Positions 23,761 to 33,110 of a DNA stretch of 64,000 nucleotides are shown piece after piece; the first letter of the stretch is position 1, and each line of letters starts with the position of its first letter. Both the position numbers and the translations under genes were made by a program. Under the pieces are notes generated by a model. The model had not been told where the DNA came from, did no database searches, and saw nothing but the letters and a program-made list of their open reading frames with translations. Source of the DNA: Hujiaoplasma nucleasis (GTDB lineage: Bacteria > Bacillota_I > Bacilli_A > Izemoplasmatales > Hujiaoplasmataceae); contig NZ_CP051151.1 in NCBI RefSeq assembly GCF_013745115.1, positions 992,001 to 1,056,000 on the forward strand, written 5' to 3'.

Positions 23761-25410
23761 CTATAATAAATTTATTGTATAAGATATTCGCTCTACAACT
23801 CTTTTTTGTCCCAAAATTTTTAATACATCGTAAAAATTCGGTGTATCAGGTTTCCCACATGCAGCAATCCTTACAATCTCAGCGTAATCTCCTACATGGC
23901 CAATATACTGATCAGGATTCTTTTTGTAATCTTTTGGTCTTGGAGCAAAGTTCCTCTTAACAGCTTTATCTTTCAAAGCTGAAAACCATTCATTTTGGTC
24001 TAAATTTAGGCCTGTATCTTCAATATATTCATCTAATATTTCTTTAATTAAGTCCTTAGAAAATCTTTCATTAAAAGGTAGTTCTTCAATCATATCATAA
24101 AAGTTCTTGTCATACATAAAAGCCACTATATCATAAACATCAGCGTATTTTTCATAATCTTTTCTTGGTTTTTCTTGATCTCTACCAATGTTAATAATAT
24201 CTTCAAAATATTGCCTATCAATTTCTATCATTTCTTCTAATTTTGGCTCATATTGACGAGCATAAGCAAGAGCATTATCTGTAAAATCATGAGCATTCAT
24301 TAAGGATAATCTATCCTTAGATATAGACTTAATTTTTTCTATATCAAACAAAGCACCATCAAGACTCATCTTATTAAAAGACAAATCAAAATCAAAGATA
24401 TTTGCTTGTGGATTTTCTATCCTCCACTCTTCAAAATTCGAATTTGCTAGGGTCATTAAATATTCTAAAAAACCTTCAATAGGATAACCTTTTTCTAAGA
24501 AATAATCCACTGAAGCTTCTTCATCTTTTCTCTTAGATAATTTTCTTCTTTTTCCATCATCTAACTTCATGATGACTGGAAAATGAGCATATATAGGTCT
24601 GGTCCAATTCAATCTATCAAAAATTTCTAAATGAATTGGCGCAGAAGACATCCACTCTTCACCTCTGGTTACATGAGTAGTTCTCATAAAATGATCATCA
24701 ACCACATGGGCAAAATGATATGTTGGTAATTGGTCAGTTTTCATAATAACAATATCCAAAATATTCTCAGGAAACTCAATGGTGCCTCTTATAGCATCAT
24801 CAAAAGAAACTCTTTGATCTGCTTGACCATTTGATTTAAAACGAATAACAAAATCATCACCTTTTTTAATTCTATCTAAGACTTCATCATCATTCAGATG
24901 ACGACAAGTCGCAAATTCTCCGTAATATCCCGGTAACAATTTATTGTCTTCTTGGTAACGTCTAATATCAGCTAAATCATCGTGAGAACAAAAACAAGGG
25001 TATGCATCTCCAGAAATAATCATTTCTTTAATCACTGTATGATAAATTTCCTTTCTTTCAGACTGAATTAAAGGGCCATACATTGATTCTTCTAAATAAG
25101 ACTCATCAGGTTCAATACCAAAAGTTTTTAATTGTTCAATCACTTTATCACCTGATCCTTTTATTTCTCTTTTTTGATCAGTATCTTCCAATCTTAAGAA
25201 AAAGACTCCCTCTGTTTGTTTAGCGAAGCGCCAAGATACTAGAGAGGTAAATAAAGATCCTGTATGTAAAAACCCAGTAGGACTAGGGGCGAATCTTGTG
25301 ACTATAGCCCCTTCTTTTAAATTTCTTTTTGGAAATTCAATTTCCAAATCTAAAACAGACTTTTTAATGTCTGGAAAAATAGCATTAGCAATCATTTCTT
25401 TCTTGTTCAT
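23761..25410 (-). CDS. gltX: Glutamyl-tRNA synthetase
   Basis: The 549-aa class I synthetase charges tRNA-Glu (and perhaps tRNA-Gln). The HIGH-type signature is FAPSPTGFLHTGS at about 40-52 and the KMSKS-type loop is RRKLSKRKD near 290; LRLEDTDQKRE and HVTRGEEW are also typical. It is longer than the usual 485 residues, like the roughly 550-residue clostridial group, with an N-terminal extension of some 35 residues before the Rossmann fold. No separate glnS is visible here. Its promoter region is shared with the divergent cyuA-like gene and contains a minus-strand TATAAT near 25445-25450. Confidence 0.93.
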   Translation of the reverse strand: MNKKEMIANAIFPDIKKSVLDLEIEFPKRNLKEGAIVTRFAPSPTGFLHTGSLFTSLVSWRFAKQTEGVFFLRLEDTDQKREIKGSGDKVIEQLKTFGIEPDESYLEESMYGPLIQSERKEIYHTVIKEMIISGDAYPCFCSHDDLADIRRYQEDNKLLPGYYGEFATCRHLNDDEVLDRIKKGDDFVIRFKSNGQADQRVSFDDAIRGTIEFPENILDIVIMKTDQLPTYHFAHVVDDHFMRTTHVTRGEEWMSSAPIHLEIFDRLNWTRPIYAHFPVIMKLDDGKRRKLSKRKDEEASVDYFLEKGYPIEGFLEYLMTLANSNFEEWRIENPQANIFDFDLSFNKMSLDGALFDIEKIKSISKDRLSLMNAHDFTDNALAYARQYEPKLEEMIEIDRQYFEDIINIGRDQEKPRKDYEKYADVYDIVAFMYDKNFYDMIEELPFNERFSKDLIKEILDEYIEDTGLNLDQNEWFSALKDKAVKRNFAPRPKDYKKNPDQYIGHVGDYAEIVRIAACGKPDTPNFYDVLKILGQKRVVERISYTINLL

Positions 25411-25488
25411 ATCATTACTCCATTCTATAAATCATATCGAATTTATTATAACATAAAGTCTTTATTTTGAATATCATTAAAAGCCATA

Positions 25489-25524
25489 TAGACAATTGAC
25501 AATGTCTACACGCTATGCTAATAT
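25489..25524 (+). promoter_or_regulatory. Consensus promoter with overlapping dyad, cyuA-like gene
   Basis: TTGACA (25496-25501), a 17-nt spacer and TAATAT (25519-25524, extended TG) precede the gene by about 30 nt. A dyad TAGACA-N8-TGTCTA (25489-25508) covers the -35 box, so a repressor there would block transcription. Confidence 0.75.
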
Positions 25525-25553
25525 CGTATTATCAAACATAGATGAGGTGGCAT

Positions 25554-26843
25554 ATGACAAGCACTATTTACGAACAAGAAATTTTTGATATTTTAAAGGA
25601 AGAATTGGTTCCGGCTAAGGGATGTACTGAACCTATATCCATCGCCTTTGCGGCCGCAAAAGCTAGGGAGGTACTAGGTGAAATTCCTGATAAAATAATC
25701 GTTAGTGCTAGTGGCAACTTAATTAAGAATATTCGTTGTGTTACGGTGCCTAACACTGGTAATCTTGTTGGCATAGAAGCTTCTGCTATTGCTGGTATGA
25801 TAGGAGGAGATGCTTCTTTAGATTTAGAAGTGATTTCTAACATTAAAGAAAGCGACTTAAATATTATTCACCAATATTTATTAAAAAAAATGGTTAAAGT
25901 CACTTTATTGGATACACCTTTAAATTTACATTTTATTTTAAAAGCTCAAAAAGATAATAATGAAGTCATCATAGAAATAAAAAATCTTCACACAAATATA
26001 GTTAGAATTAGTAAAAATAATAAAGATATCTATTTTAAAGAAGATGTTAAAGAAGATTATTTTGGAGTTGAAACAGATCGTTCTTTCTTAACCATCGAAC
26101 ATATTCTAAACTTTGCTAACAAAGCTAATATAGAAACATTAAGAAAGATACTAAAAAGACAAATCGATGATAACATGGCCATTGCTGAAAAGGGCATTCA
26201 AGGTCAATTCGGTGTTGAAATCGGAAAAACTATTTTAAAACATGATAAAACCATCTATGGAAAAATAAAAGCTTATACTGCTGCCGCTTCAGAAGCTAGA
26301 ATGAGCGGTTGTTCATTACCAGTTATTACCAATTCTGGTAGCGGTAATCAAGGTATTGCATCTTCAATTCCAGTCATCATTTATTCAAAACATTTAGGTG
26401 TAAGCGATGAAACCATGCATAGGGCTTTGGTCTTATCAAACCTGTTAACCATATATCAAAAAGGATTTATTGGAAGATTATCTGCTTTTTGCGGAGCTAT
26501 AAGTGCTACAGTTTCTTCAGGTGCTACTTTGACTTATCTTGAAGGCGGAAGCCTTGAGCAAATAAAAATGACCATTACCAATGCCTTAGCCAATGTATCA
26601 GGCGTCGTATGTGATGGAGCTAAACCATCTTGTGCCTCAAAAATCGTCACTGGATTAGAAGCTTCATTTTTAGGCCATCATCTAGCTATGGAAAATAGAC
26701 AATATAATCCACTATCAGGTATTTTAAAAGACTCTGCAGATGATACCATTACAGCTGTAGGTAAAATGGCTAGTCTTGGAATGAAAGATACTGATAAAGT
26801 AATATTAGCTTTAATGCTTGAAGATAAAGATTTTCTAAATTAA
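25554..26843 (+). CDS. UPF0597 / L-cysteine desulfidase or L-serine dehydratase alpha-like Fe-S enzyme
   Basis: The 429-aa protein matches the SDH-alpha/UPF0597 family: ELVPAKGCTEPISIAFAAAKA at the N-terminus, TNSGSGNQGIASSIP in the middle, and CGAISA, VCDGAKPSCASKI and SFLGHHLA towards the end. The Cys residues in KGCTEP, FCGA and the CDGAKPSC motif would hold a 4Fe-4S cluster that removes the hydroxyl or thiol from serine or cysteine. Family members include CyuA/CdsB cysteine desulfidases; substrate is not decidable here. ATG at 25554 follows GAGGTGG; an earlier ATG at 25542 is less likely. It is monocistronic, with its own promoter, dyad and terminator. Confidence 0.85.
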   Translation: MTSTIYEQEIFDILKEELVPAKGCTEPISIAFAAAKAREVLGEIPDKIIVSASGNLIKNIRCVTVPNTGNLVGIEASAIAGMIGGDASLDLEVISNIKESDLNIIHQYLLKKMVKVTLLDTPLNLHFILKAQKDNNEVIIEIKNLHTNIVRISKNNKDIYFKEDVKEDYFGVETDRSFLTIEHILNFANKANIETLRKILKRQIDDNMAIAEKGIQGQFGVEIGKTILKHDKTIYGKIKAYTAAASEARMSGCSLPVITNSGSGNQGIASSIPVIIYSKHLGVSDETMHRALVLSNLLTIYQKGFIGRLSAFCGAISATVSSGATLTYLEGGSLEQIKMTITNALANVSGVVCDGAKPSCASKIVTGLEASFLGHHLAMENRQYNPLSGILKDSADDTITAVGKMASLGMKDTDKVILALMLEDKDFLN

Positions 26844-26856
26844 ATACTTAAACATT

Positions 26857-26886
26857 AAAAAATCACGTGTTATCACGTGATTTTTT
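26857..26886. terminator. Bidirectional terminator, cyuA-like gene / M48 protease
   Basis: An exact 13-bp stem AAAAAATCACGTG / CACGTGATTTTTT with a 4-nt loop lies between convergent genes, ending just before the stop of the protease gene. Confidence 0.9.
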
Positions 26887-28113
26887 CTATTTTAAAGCAT
26901 CAATTCTGTTGGCAATAGGTGGGTGGGAATAAAAAATCTTAACATAATATGGATGAGGTGTTAAATTTGAATAATTCTCTCTTGCTAGAACCTTGAGTGC
27001 TTGAATTAAATCTTCAGAACTACCATTATTTTTAACAAAGGCATCAGCTTGATATTCAAATTTCCTAGATATAAAAGCTGTAAAAATAGATATCAAAGAT
27101 AAGATTGGCGACAATATAATCACATACAATATCAGATTAAAACCTAGATTTATGTTTTCAAAACCAAAAGCCTGTGAAAAAATAGCCTGATTCAAAAATA
27201 AGGATAATACTAAAATGTAAATACTTAACATTAATACTGTCTGAAACAAGTTAAAAATAATGTGTTTATGTTTATTATGACCAATTTCATGGGCCAAAAC
27301 AGCGACTATTTGATCTTCAGTCATTTTATCGATTAAAGTATCAAATAATACAATTCTTTTTGATTTGCCAAATCCAGAAAAGAATGCATTAAGTTTAGAA
27401 GATCTTCTTGATGCATCCATGACAGATATCTTATCTATTTGATAGCCCACAGATTGAGCGAAAGTCTCAATTTTATCTTTTAGACTTCCATCTTCTAAAG
27501 GTTTTAACTTATTAAAAATTGGAACAATCAATGAAGTATAAATTAAATTCATAAGGACAATAATGATGGTTAATCCAATCCACGAATAAACAAAAAACAT
27601 AGAACCGGTATTTTGGTGAATGGCTAAGAGTCCATAAAGTAAAGCTGAACCAAGAACAAGGGTTAATATCAATGATTTTATCTTATCTAAAATAAAGGTT
27701 CTCAAAGTCATTTTATTAAAACCATATGATTCTTCTATCTTAAAGGTTTTTATATACGAAATGACTAAACCACTAATAAAAGAAAGTAAAAAATAAAAAA
27801 AGAGGAATAATAAAACTGACAAATAATAATTATCAGAAATTTGATGAGCTATTTTATGAATCCAATGAAAGAATCCTGAGACTAATAAAATGATGATTAA
27901 TAGCAAATCAAAGCCTTTTACAAATAAGGAAAACTTAAAATTGGCCATGGTATAAGCTTGATACTTTTTATATTCTTCTTCCTCATAAACATCTATAACG
28001 GATTCAGGAATTTTAGCATTTCTGTTTTTGTAATTCAAAATAGATAAAACAAGTTCAAAAACAAACAAAAAAATCAAAATTCCATAAACCAAAATCTGAA
28101 TGATTACTTCCAT
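26887..28113 (-). CDS. M48-family membrane metalloprotease (Ste24/CAAX-protease-like)
   Basis: The 408-aa protein has about seven hydrophobic helices and an N-terminal Ste24-type region including EESYGFNKMTLRTFILDKIKS. The zinc motif HEIGHNKHKH is at about residue 274 and the third ligand is in EYQADAFV near 352. SRRSSKLNAFFSGFGKSKRIVLFDTLID before it is typical of M48. Without prenylation in bacteria, members degrade or process membrane proteins. It is alone in its transcription unit, with GAGGTG before the ATG. Confidence 0.9.
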   Translation of the reverse strand: MEVIIQILVYGILIFLFVFELVLSILNYKNRNAKIPESVIDVYEEEEYKKYQAYTMANFKFSLFVKGFDLLLIIILLVSGFFHWIHKIAHQISDNYYLSVLLFLFFYFLLSFISGLVISYIKTFKIEESYGFNKMTLRTFILDKIKSLILTLVLGSALLYGLLAIHQNTGSMFFVYSWIGLTIIIVLMNLIYTSLIVPIFNKLKPLEDGSLKDKIETFAQSVGYQIDKISVMDASRRSSKLNAFFSGFGKSKRIVLFDTLIDKMTEDQIVAVLAHEIGHNKHKHIIFNLFQTVLMLSIYILVLSLFLNQAIFSQAFGFENINLGFNLILYVIILSPILSLISIFTAFISRKFEYQADAFVKNNGSSEDLIQALKVLARENYSNLTPHPYYVKIFYSHPPIANRIDALK

Positions 28114-28233
28114 AAATTCACCTCTATTTTTATTGATAAATCTAGTATATCACTTATTAATGTAAAGATAAACAATGTATAATTAATTCGAATTAGAAAT
28201 AGTTTATTATAGACCCAAGAAGTAAGCATATTA

Positions 28234-28263
28234 GTTAGATGCGTCTAACAAATCATTTATAAT
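28234..28263 (+). promoter_or_regulatory. pdh operon promoter with operator-like dyad
   Basis: TATAAT (28258-28263) has TTAGAT 17 nt upstream (28235-28240). An exact dyad GTTAGATGCGTCTAAC (28234-28249) covers that -35. Its position suggests repression of the pyruvate dehydrogenase operon; the regulator is not in the window as far as I can tell. Confidence 0.65.
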
Positions 28264-28306
28264 ATAAGCATAGAGATATATTAATAATCACATAGGAGGT
28301 TATGTT

Positions 28307-29395
28307 ATGTTATTCGAAGAATTTGATCCGCTAAAGGGAAAAACCTTACAAATATTGGATCAAGATGGAAAAATCGTTAATGATAAATTAGTACCTAAGA
28401 TTAAAAAAGATACTTTAATGAAAATGTATCACACCATGGTTTTAGGTAGAATCGCTGATGAGAAAGCGCTTCAATTTCAAAGACAAGGTCGTATGTTAAC
28501 ATACGCACCAAACCACGGCCAAGAGGCTGCCCAATTAGGATCTATTGCAGCTATGGATGATGATGACTGGTTGGTATTGGCTTTTAGAGAAATGAACGCC
28601 ATGTTATATAAGGGTGTTACTCTAGAACAATCTTTCCTTTATTGGTTGGGTAATGAATGGGGATCTAGATTTAATGATGATGTCAAAGTTTTACCAATTA
28701 ATGTCCCTATTGGTTCACAGATATCACATGCTGCAGGTCTTGCTTATGCTGCAAAACTAAAAGGGACTAAAGAAGTAGCCATCGCCTATATTGGTGACGG
28801 CGGGACATCTCATGGTGAATTCCATGAAGGTATGAGTTTTGCTTCTGCTTATGATTTGCCAATGATCGTCATAATCCAAAATAATCAATACGCTATTTCT
28901 ACACCAAGAGAGAAAACCATTAAGTCAAAAACATTGGCTCAAAAAGCTATCGCTTATGGTATCCCTGGTATCCAAGTAGATGGTAACGATCCTTTGGCAA
29001 TGTATCTAGCCACTGAAACTGCTAGAGAAAGAGCCTTAAAAGGTGAAGGGCCAACGTTGATTGAAGCTGTAACTTATAGAATGGGTCCTCATACAACATC
29101 AGACAATCCTAAACTATATAGAGAAGATTCTGAAGTTGAAGAATGGGAGAAAAAAGATCCTTTGAAACGTTTTAAAAAATATTTAATTGACAAAAAATAT
29201 TGGACAGATAAAAAAGATGAAGACTTGCATGAAACTAGCAAAAAAGAAGTCTTAGATACATTTAAAAAAGTAGAAAACTCAGGAGAAGTTGATTTAGAAG
29301 ATATCTTTAAATATACTTATGAATCATTAACACCTGAACTAGAAAAACAAATGAAATATTATCAAGAATTTTTAAATGAGGAAGGTGCAAAATAA
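28307..29395 (+). CDS. pdhA: Pyruvate dehydrogenase E1 alpha subunit
   Basis: The 362-aa subunit decarboxylates pyruvate with thiamine diphosphate as part of the pyruvate dehydrogenase complex. It carries QGRMLTYAPNHGQEAAQLGS near the N-terminus, the ThDP motif GDGGTSHGEFHEG ending in IIQNNQYAIS (about 164-200) and EAVTYRMGPHTTSDNP with the phosphorylation-loop-like region. The pattern fits pyruvate rather than branched-chain specificity, supported by the operon. A strong AGGAGG precedes the ATG. The stop overlaps the start of pdhB by one base (TAATG). Confidence 0.95.
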   Translation: MLFEEFDPLKGKTLQILDQDGKIVNDKLVPKIKKDTLMKMYHTMVLGRIADEKALQFQRQGRMLTYAPNHGQEAAQLGSIAAMDDDDWLVLAFREMNAMLYKGVTLEQSFLYWLGNEWGSRFNDDVKVLPINVPIGSQISHAAGLAYAAKLKGTKEVAIAYIGDGGTSHGEFHEGMSFASAYDLPMIVIIQNNQYAISTPREKTIKSKTLAQKAIAYGIPGIQVDGNDPLAMYLATETARERALKGEGPTLIEAVTYRMGPHTTSDNPKLYREDSEVEEWEKKDPLKRFKKYLIDKKYWTDKKDEDLHETSKKEVLDTFKKVENSGEVDLEDIFKYTYESLTPELEKQMKYYQEFLNEEGAK

Positions 29396-30369
29396 TGGCT
29401 GTTAAAACAATTTTACAAGCAATTAATGAAGCCCTTGACCAAGCAATGGAAAAGGATGAATCTGTTGTAGTCTATGGTGAAGATGTTGGTTTTGAAGGTG
29501 GTGTCTTTAGAACAACTGCTGGCCTTCAAAAGAAATATGGAGAGGGCAGAGTCTTTGATACACCAATCGCTGAGGCAGCCATTGCTGGTTCTGCAGTAGG
29601 TATGGCCATTAATGGATTAAAACCGGTTGTAGAAATGCAATTTTCAGGTTTTTCGCTGCCTGCTTACAATCAAGTCGTAACCCATGTGGCAAGATTTAGA
29701 AATCGTTCAAGAGGTAAATATCATTTACCAATGGTCATTAGAATGCCATATGGTGGTGGGGTTAAAGCCTTAGAACATCACTCTGAAAGTTTAGAGACCC
29801 TATACGCCCATATTCCAGGTTTAAAACTTGTGATTCCTTCAACACCTTATGACGCAAAAGGTTTAACCATGGCAGCTATAAACGATCCTGACCCAGTGAT
29901 TATCATGGAACCAAAAAGAATTTATAGAGCCTTTAAACAAGATATACCTGACGAACCTTATGAAGTTGAAATCGGAAAAGCAAGAATGGTTAAAGAAGGA
30001 AAAGATATAACCATTATTGCCTGGGGTGCTTTAGTAAGAGAAGTCGAAAAAGCTATGAAAACTTTAGATGTGGATGCTGAAATCATTGATTTAAGAACCA
30101 TTGCGCCAATGGATACTGAAGCAATCATAAAATCAGTTAAGAAAACTGGTAGGGTTTTGGTCGTCCATGAAGCATATAAATCATTTGGTCCTGCAGCTGA
30201 AATCATCTCGAGAGTCAATGAAGAAGCCTTCTTCTATTTAGAAGCAGCTCCAAGAAGACTTGCTGGTTTTGATGTGACTGTGCCTTTACCAAAAGGGGAA
30301 GGCCATTTCATCATTAGTCCAGAACAAATAGCTTATGAGGTTAAAAAACTCATGGCTGAAAAGGCATAG
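29395..30369 (+). CDS. pdhB: Pyruvate dehydrogenase E1 beta subunit
   Basis: The 324-aa subunit pairs with PdhA in an alpha2-beta2 E1. Typical features are VVVYGEDVGFEGGVFRTTAGLQKKYG, the TPIAEAAIAGSAVGMA ThDP-contact region, GGGVKALEHHSES and IDLRTIAPMDTEAI, with EAYKSFGPAAEI near the C-terminus. Length is normal for the family. It overlaps pdhA by one nt and is 11 nt before pdhC, so the subunits are translated together. Confidence 0.95.
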   Translation: MAVKTILQAINEALDQAMEKDESVVVYGEDVGFEGGVFRTTAGLQKKYGEGRVFDTPIAEAAIAGSAVGMAINGLKPVVEMQFSGFSLPAYNQVVTHVARFRNRSRGKYHLPMVIRMPYGGGVKALEHHSESLETLYAHIPGLKLVIPSTPYDAKGLTMAAINDPDPVIIMEPKRIYRAFKQDIPDEPYEVEIGKARMVKEGKDITIIAWGALVREVEKAMKTLDVDAEIIDLRTIAPMDTEAIIKSVKKTGRVLVVHEAYKSFGPAAEIISRVNEEAFFYLEAAPRRLAGFDVTVPLPKGEGHFIISPEQIAYEVKKLMAEKA

Positions 30370-30380
30370 GAGGTTTAATT

Positions 30381-31667
30381 ATGTTTGATTTTAAATTCGC
30401 AGATATCGGTGAAGGAATTCACGAAGGAAAGATATTAGAATGGAAATATAAACAAGGTGATAAGGTTGAAGAAGGCGAAACCTTAGTCATCATAGAAACT
30501 GATAAAGTCAATGCTGAAATTCCAATTCCGGTGGATGGGACTATCGTTAAATTAGGTCCACCTGAAGGTGAAATTATCCAGGTTGGTGATTTATTAGCCC
30601 GTATTGATGATGGTGAAGGTGACTCTGAAGAAGCCAGTGAAGAAAAAACTGAAAAACAAGTAGATACTAAAGAGGATGACAACATCGAAGAGGATGAAGG
30701 CGGCGTTGTTGGTAAGCTTGAATCATCAGATGAAATGATTGAATCATATGAAACAAAATCTGAAAAATCAAAATCTGAACGCGTTCTTGCGACACCAGTC
30801 GCTAGAAAACTAGCATCTGATTTAAATATTGATATTCAAGAGATTAAAGGTAGTGGCGAACACGGAAGAGTCTTAAAAGAAGACATAGAAAACCATAAAG
30901 GACAAAGCCAAAAACAAACTAACCGACAAGGACAAAAAGTCTTTAATGCACCAGAAATTAAAGTTTATGAAGCTGATCGTAGAGAAAAAATATCTTCTCT
31001 AAGAAAATCTGTTGTCAATGCTATGACTTTATCAAAACAAGTGATTCCACACACAACTTTAATTGATGAATTAGATGTTACGGATTTAGTAAACTTTAGA
31101 AATGACCATAAGGGAAAAGCCGCTGATGAAGGTGTTAAATTAACTTATATGGCATTTATTATCAAAGCTTTAACAAAAGCAATCAAGGATTACCCTATTT
31201 TAAACGCTTCTTTTGATCAAATCAATGAAGAGATCATCTATAGAAGTCAAGTCAATGTAGGTATCGCTGTTGATACACCTGATGGTTTGATTGTGCCAAA
31301 CATTAAAAATGCCGATACTTTAAGTTTGTTTGATATCGCTAGAAAAGTTGAAGAAATCGCAAGTTTAGCTAAAGAAAGAAAAATACAATTGTCTGACTTA
31401 CAAAGAGGTACCATATCAATCACTAATTTTGGGGCTTTTGATGCTATATCAGGCACCCCAATCATTAAACATCCTGAAGTTGCTATATTAGGTATTGGTA
31501 AAATTGATAAGAAACCTGTGGTAAGAAATAATGAAATCGTCATTAGAGATATCCTTCCTTTATCATTAACATTTGATCATAGAATCATTGATGGAGCTGA
31601 TGGTGGTAGAGCTATGAGAGCTTTCAAAAAATACTTAAAAGACCCTCTTCTACTACTCATGAATTAG
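30381..31667 (+). CDS. pdhC: Dihydrolipoamide acetyltransferase (E2)
   Basis: The 428-aa E2 core has one N-terminal lipoyl domain with the lipoylated Lys in ETDKVNAE (about Lys42) and an acidic linker. A peripheral-subunit-binding domain follows (ATPVARKLASDLNIDIQEIKGSGEHGRVLKEDI, about 135-170), then a second linker and the acetyltransferase domain ending with the catalytic LTFDHRIIDGADGG. It transfers acetyl groups to CoA and binds E1 and E3. AGGAGG precedes the ATG. The lipoate ligase gene just downstream probably modifies this Lys. Confidence 0.95.
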   Translation: MFDFKFADIGEGIHEGKILEWKYKQGDKVEEGETLVIIETDKVNAEIPIPVDGTIVKLGPPEGEIIQVGDLLARIDDGEGDSEEASEEKTEKQVDTKEDDNIEEDEGGVVGKLESSDEMIESYETKSEKSKSERVLATPVARKLASDLNIDIQEIKGSGEHGRVLKEDIENHKGQSQKQTNRQGQKVFNAPEIKVYEADRREKISSLRKSVVNAMTLSKQVIPHTTLIDELDVTDLVNFRNDHKGKAADEGVKLTYMAFIIKALTKAIKDYPILNASFDQINEEIIYRSQVNVGIAVDTPDGLIVPNIKNADTLSLFDIARKVEEIASLAKERKIQLSDLQRGTISITNFGAFDAISGTPIIKHPEVAILGIGKIDKKPVVRNNEIVIRDILPLSLTFDHRIIDGADGGRAMRAFKKYLKDPLLLLMN

Positions 31668-31680
31668 AAAGGATGATTTT

Positions 31681-33060
31681 ATGAAAACATATGATGTAAC
31701 AATATTGGGTGCTGGACCTGGCGGCTATGTAGCCGCCATCAAAGCAGCTCAAAAAGGTTTAAAAACTGCCATTATCGAAAAAGAAGCTATTGGAGGTGTG
31801 TGCCTTAATTGGGGATGTATCCCAACAAAAGCGCTTTTAAAAAGTGCCAAGGTATTCCAACAATTTATGCATGCTAAAGATTATGGTATCCTCGTAAAAA
31901 ATAAGGATGATGTTCATGCTGATTGGCAAGAAATCATTAAAAGAAAAGATAAAGTTGTAAAACGATTAACTGGTGGCGTCAAAATGCTGCTAAAGAAAAA
32001 TAATGTGGATATTTACGAAGGGTTTGGAAAAGTAATCAATAAGAATGAAATCAAAGTTAATGATGATACTATTTCCACCAAACATATTATATTATCTACA
32101 GGCGCTTCACCAATTCTTCCGCCTATTGACGGTTTAAAAGAAGCTTATGAATCTAAATTCTTAATGACTTCTAAAGAACTACTTGATGTAGATGCCATAC
32201 CTAAAGAACTCGTTATTATTGGTGGTGGTGTTATCGGTTTAGAATTTGCAACAATCTTTAATAGCTTCGGCACAAAGGTCACGATTATCGAAAGAGAAAA
32301 TCAAATTCTCTTAAATGTTGATGATGACATTAGAGATCAAATGATGAAAACCTTGAAAAAAGACAAGATAGAAGTCCTTACAAGTTCATCCGTCAGTAAA
32401 ATTGGTAAAGATAAAGTCTATTACAAAGATTCAGACAACAACGAACAAAGCATCAAAGCAGATAGAGTCTTATTATCAGTAGGTATGAAGGCCAATTTAA
32501 AAGGCTATGAAGATCTAAATCTCAAAATGAATAAAAATTTTGTCGAAGTCAACGAACAATTACAAACTTCTATTAGTAATGTATACGCTATTGGCGATAT
32601 GAATGGAAAAATGATGCTGGCTCATGTAGCCAGTCATCAAGGAATCATTGCTATTAACCATATTCTTGGCGAAACAGAGTCAATGAATTACAAGCAAGTT
32701 CCTTCTGCTATCTACTCATTCCCTGAAATTGCCCAAATTGGTTATACTGAAAAAGAAGCTAAAGAAGCTAAGTTAGATTACAAGACATTTACATTCCCTC
32801 TTCAAGCCAATGGTAAGGCCTTATCAGCCAATGAAAATAATGGATTTATCAAAATCATTGCAGATAAAAAATACAATGAAATACTTGGTGTCCATATATT
32901 ATCTGAACAAGCCTCTGATTTAATCAGTGAAGCTGTTATGACTATGAAACTTGAAGGAACAGCTGATGAGATAGCTCATGCTATCCATCCTCACCCAACG
33001 ACTTCAGAAATATTTAATGAAGCAGCTTGGGGTATTGTAGATAAAGCTATTCATATTTAA
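31681..33060 (+). CDS. pdhD: Dihydrolipoamide dehydrogenase (E3)
   Basis: The 459-aa flavoprotein reoxidises dihydrolipoamide on E2 with NAD+. It has an FAD-binding GAGPGGYVAAIKA, the redox disulfide in GGVCLNWGCIPTK (Cys41, Cys46), an NAD-binding GGGVIGLEFATIF, VYAIGDMNG and the C-terminal HPHPTTSE with the active-site His. There is no N-terminal lipoyl domain, unlike the E3 of some Gram-positive and mycoplasma complexes. It is the last gene of the pdh operon and is followed by a strong terminator. Confidence 0.95.
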   Translation: MKTYDVTILGAGPGGYVAAIKAAQKGLKTAIIEKEAIGGVCLNWGCIPTKALLKSAKVFQQFMHAKDYGILVKNKDDVHADWQEIIKRKDKVVKRLTGGVKMLLKKNNVDIYEGFGKVINKNEIKVNDDTISTKHIILSTGASPILPPIDGLKEAYESKFLMTSKELLDVDAIPKELVIIGGGVIGLEFATIFNSFGTKVTIIERENQILLNVDDDIRDQMMKTLKKDKIEVLTSSSVSKIGKDKVYYKDSDNNEQSIKADRVLLSVGMKANLKGYEDLNLKMNKNFVEVNEQLQTSISNVYAIGDMNGKMMLAHVASHQGIIAINHILGETESMNYKQVPSAIYSFPEIAQIGYTEKEAKEAKLDYKTFTFPLQANGKALSANENNGFIKIIADKKYNEILGVHILSEQASDLISEAVMTMKLEGTADEIAHAIHPHPTTSEIFNEAAWGIVDKAIHI

Positions 33061-33071
33061 TTTATAATAAG

Positions 33072-33110
33072 AAAAGAACCTAATCTTTTTCAAAATGATT
33101 AGGTTCTTTT
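33072..33110. terminator. Bidirectional terminator, pdhD / lipoate ligase
   Basis: A 14-bp stem (33072-33085 with 33097-33110; core AGAACCTAATC / GATTAGGTTCT) lies between convergent genes and overlaps the last codons of the lipoate ligase gene. T runs occur on both strands. Confidence 0.85.
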
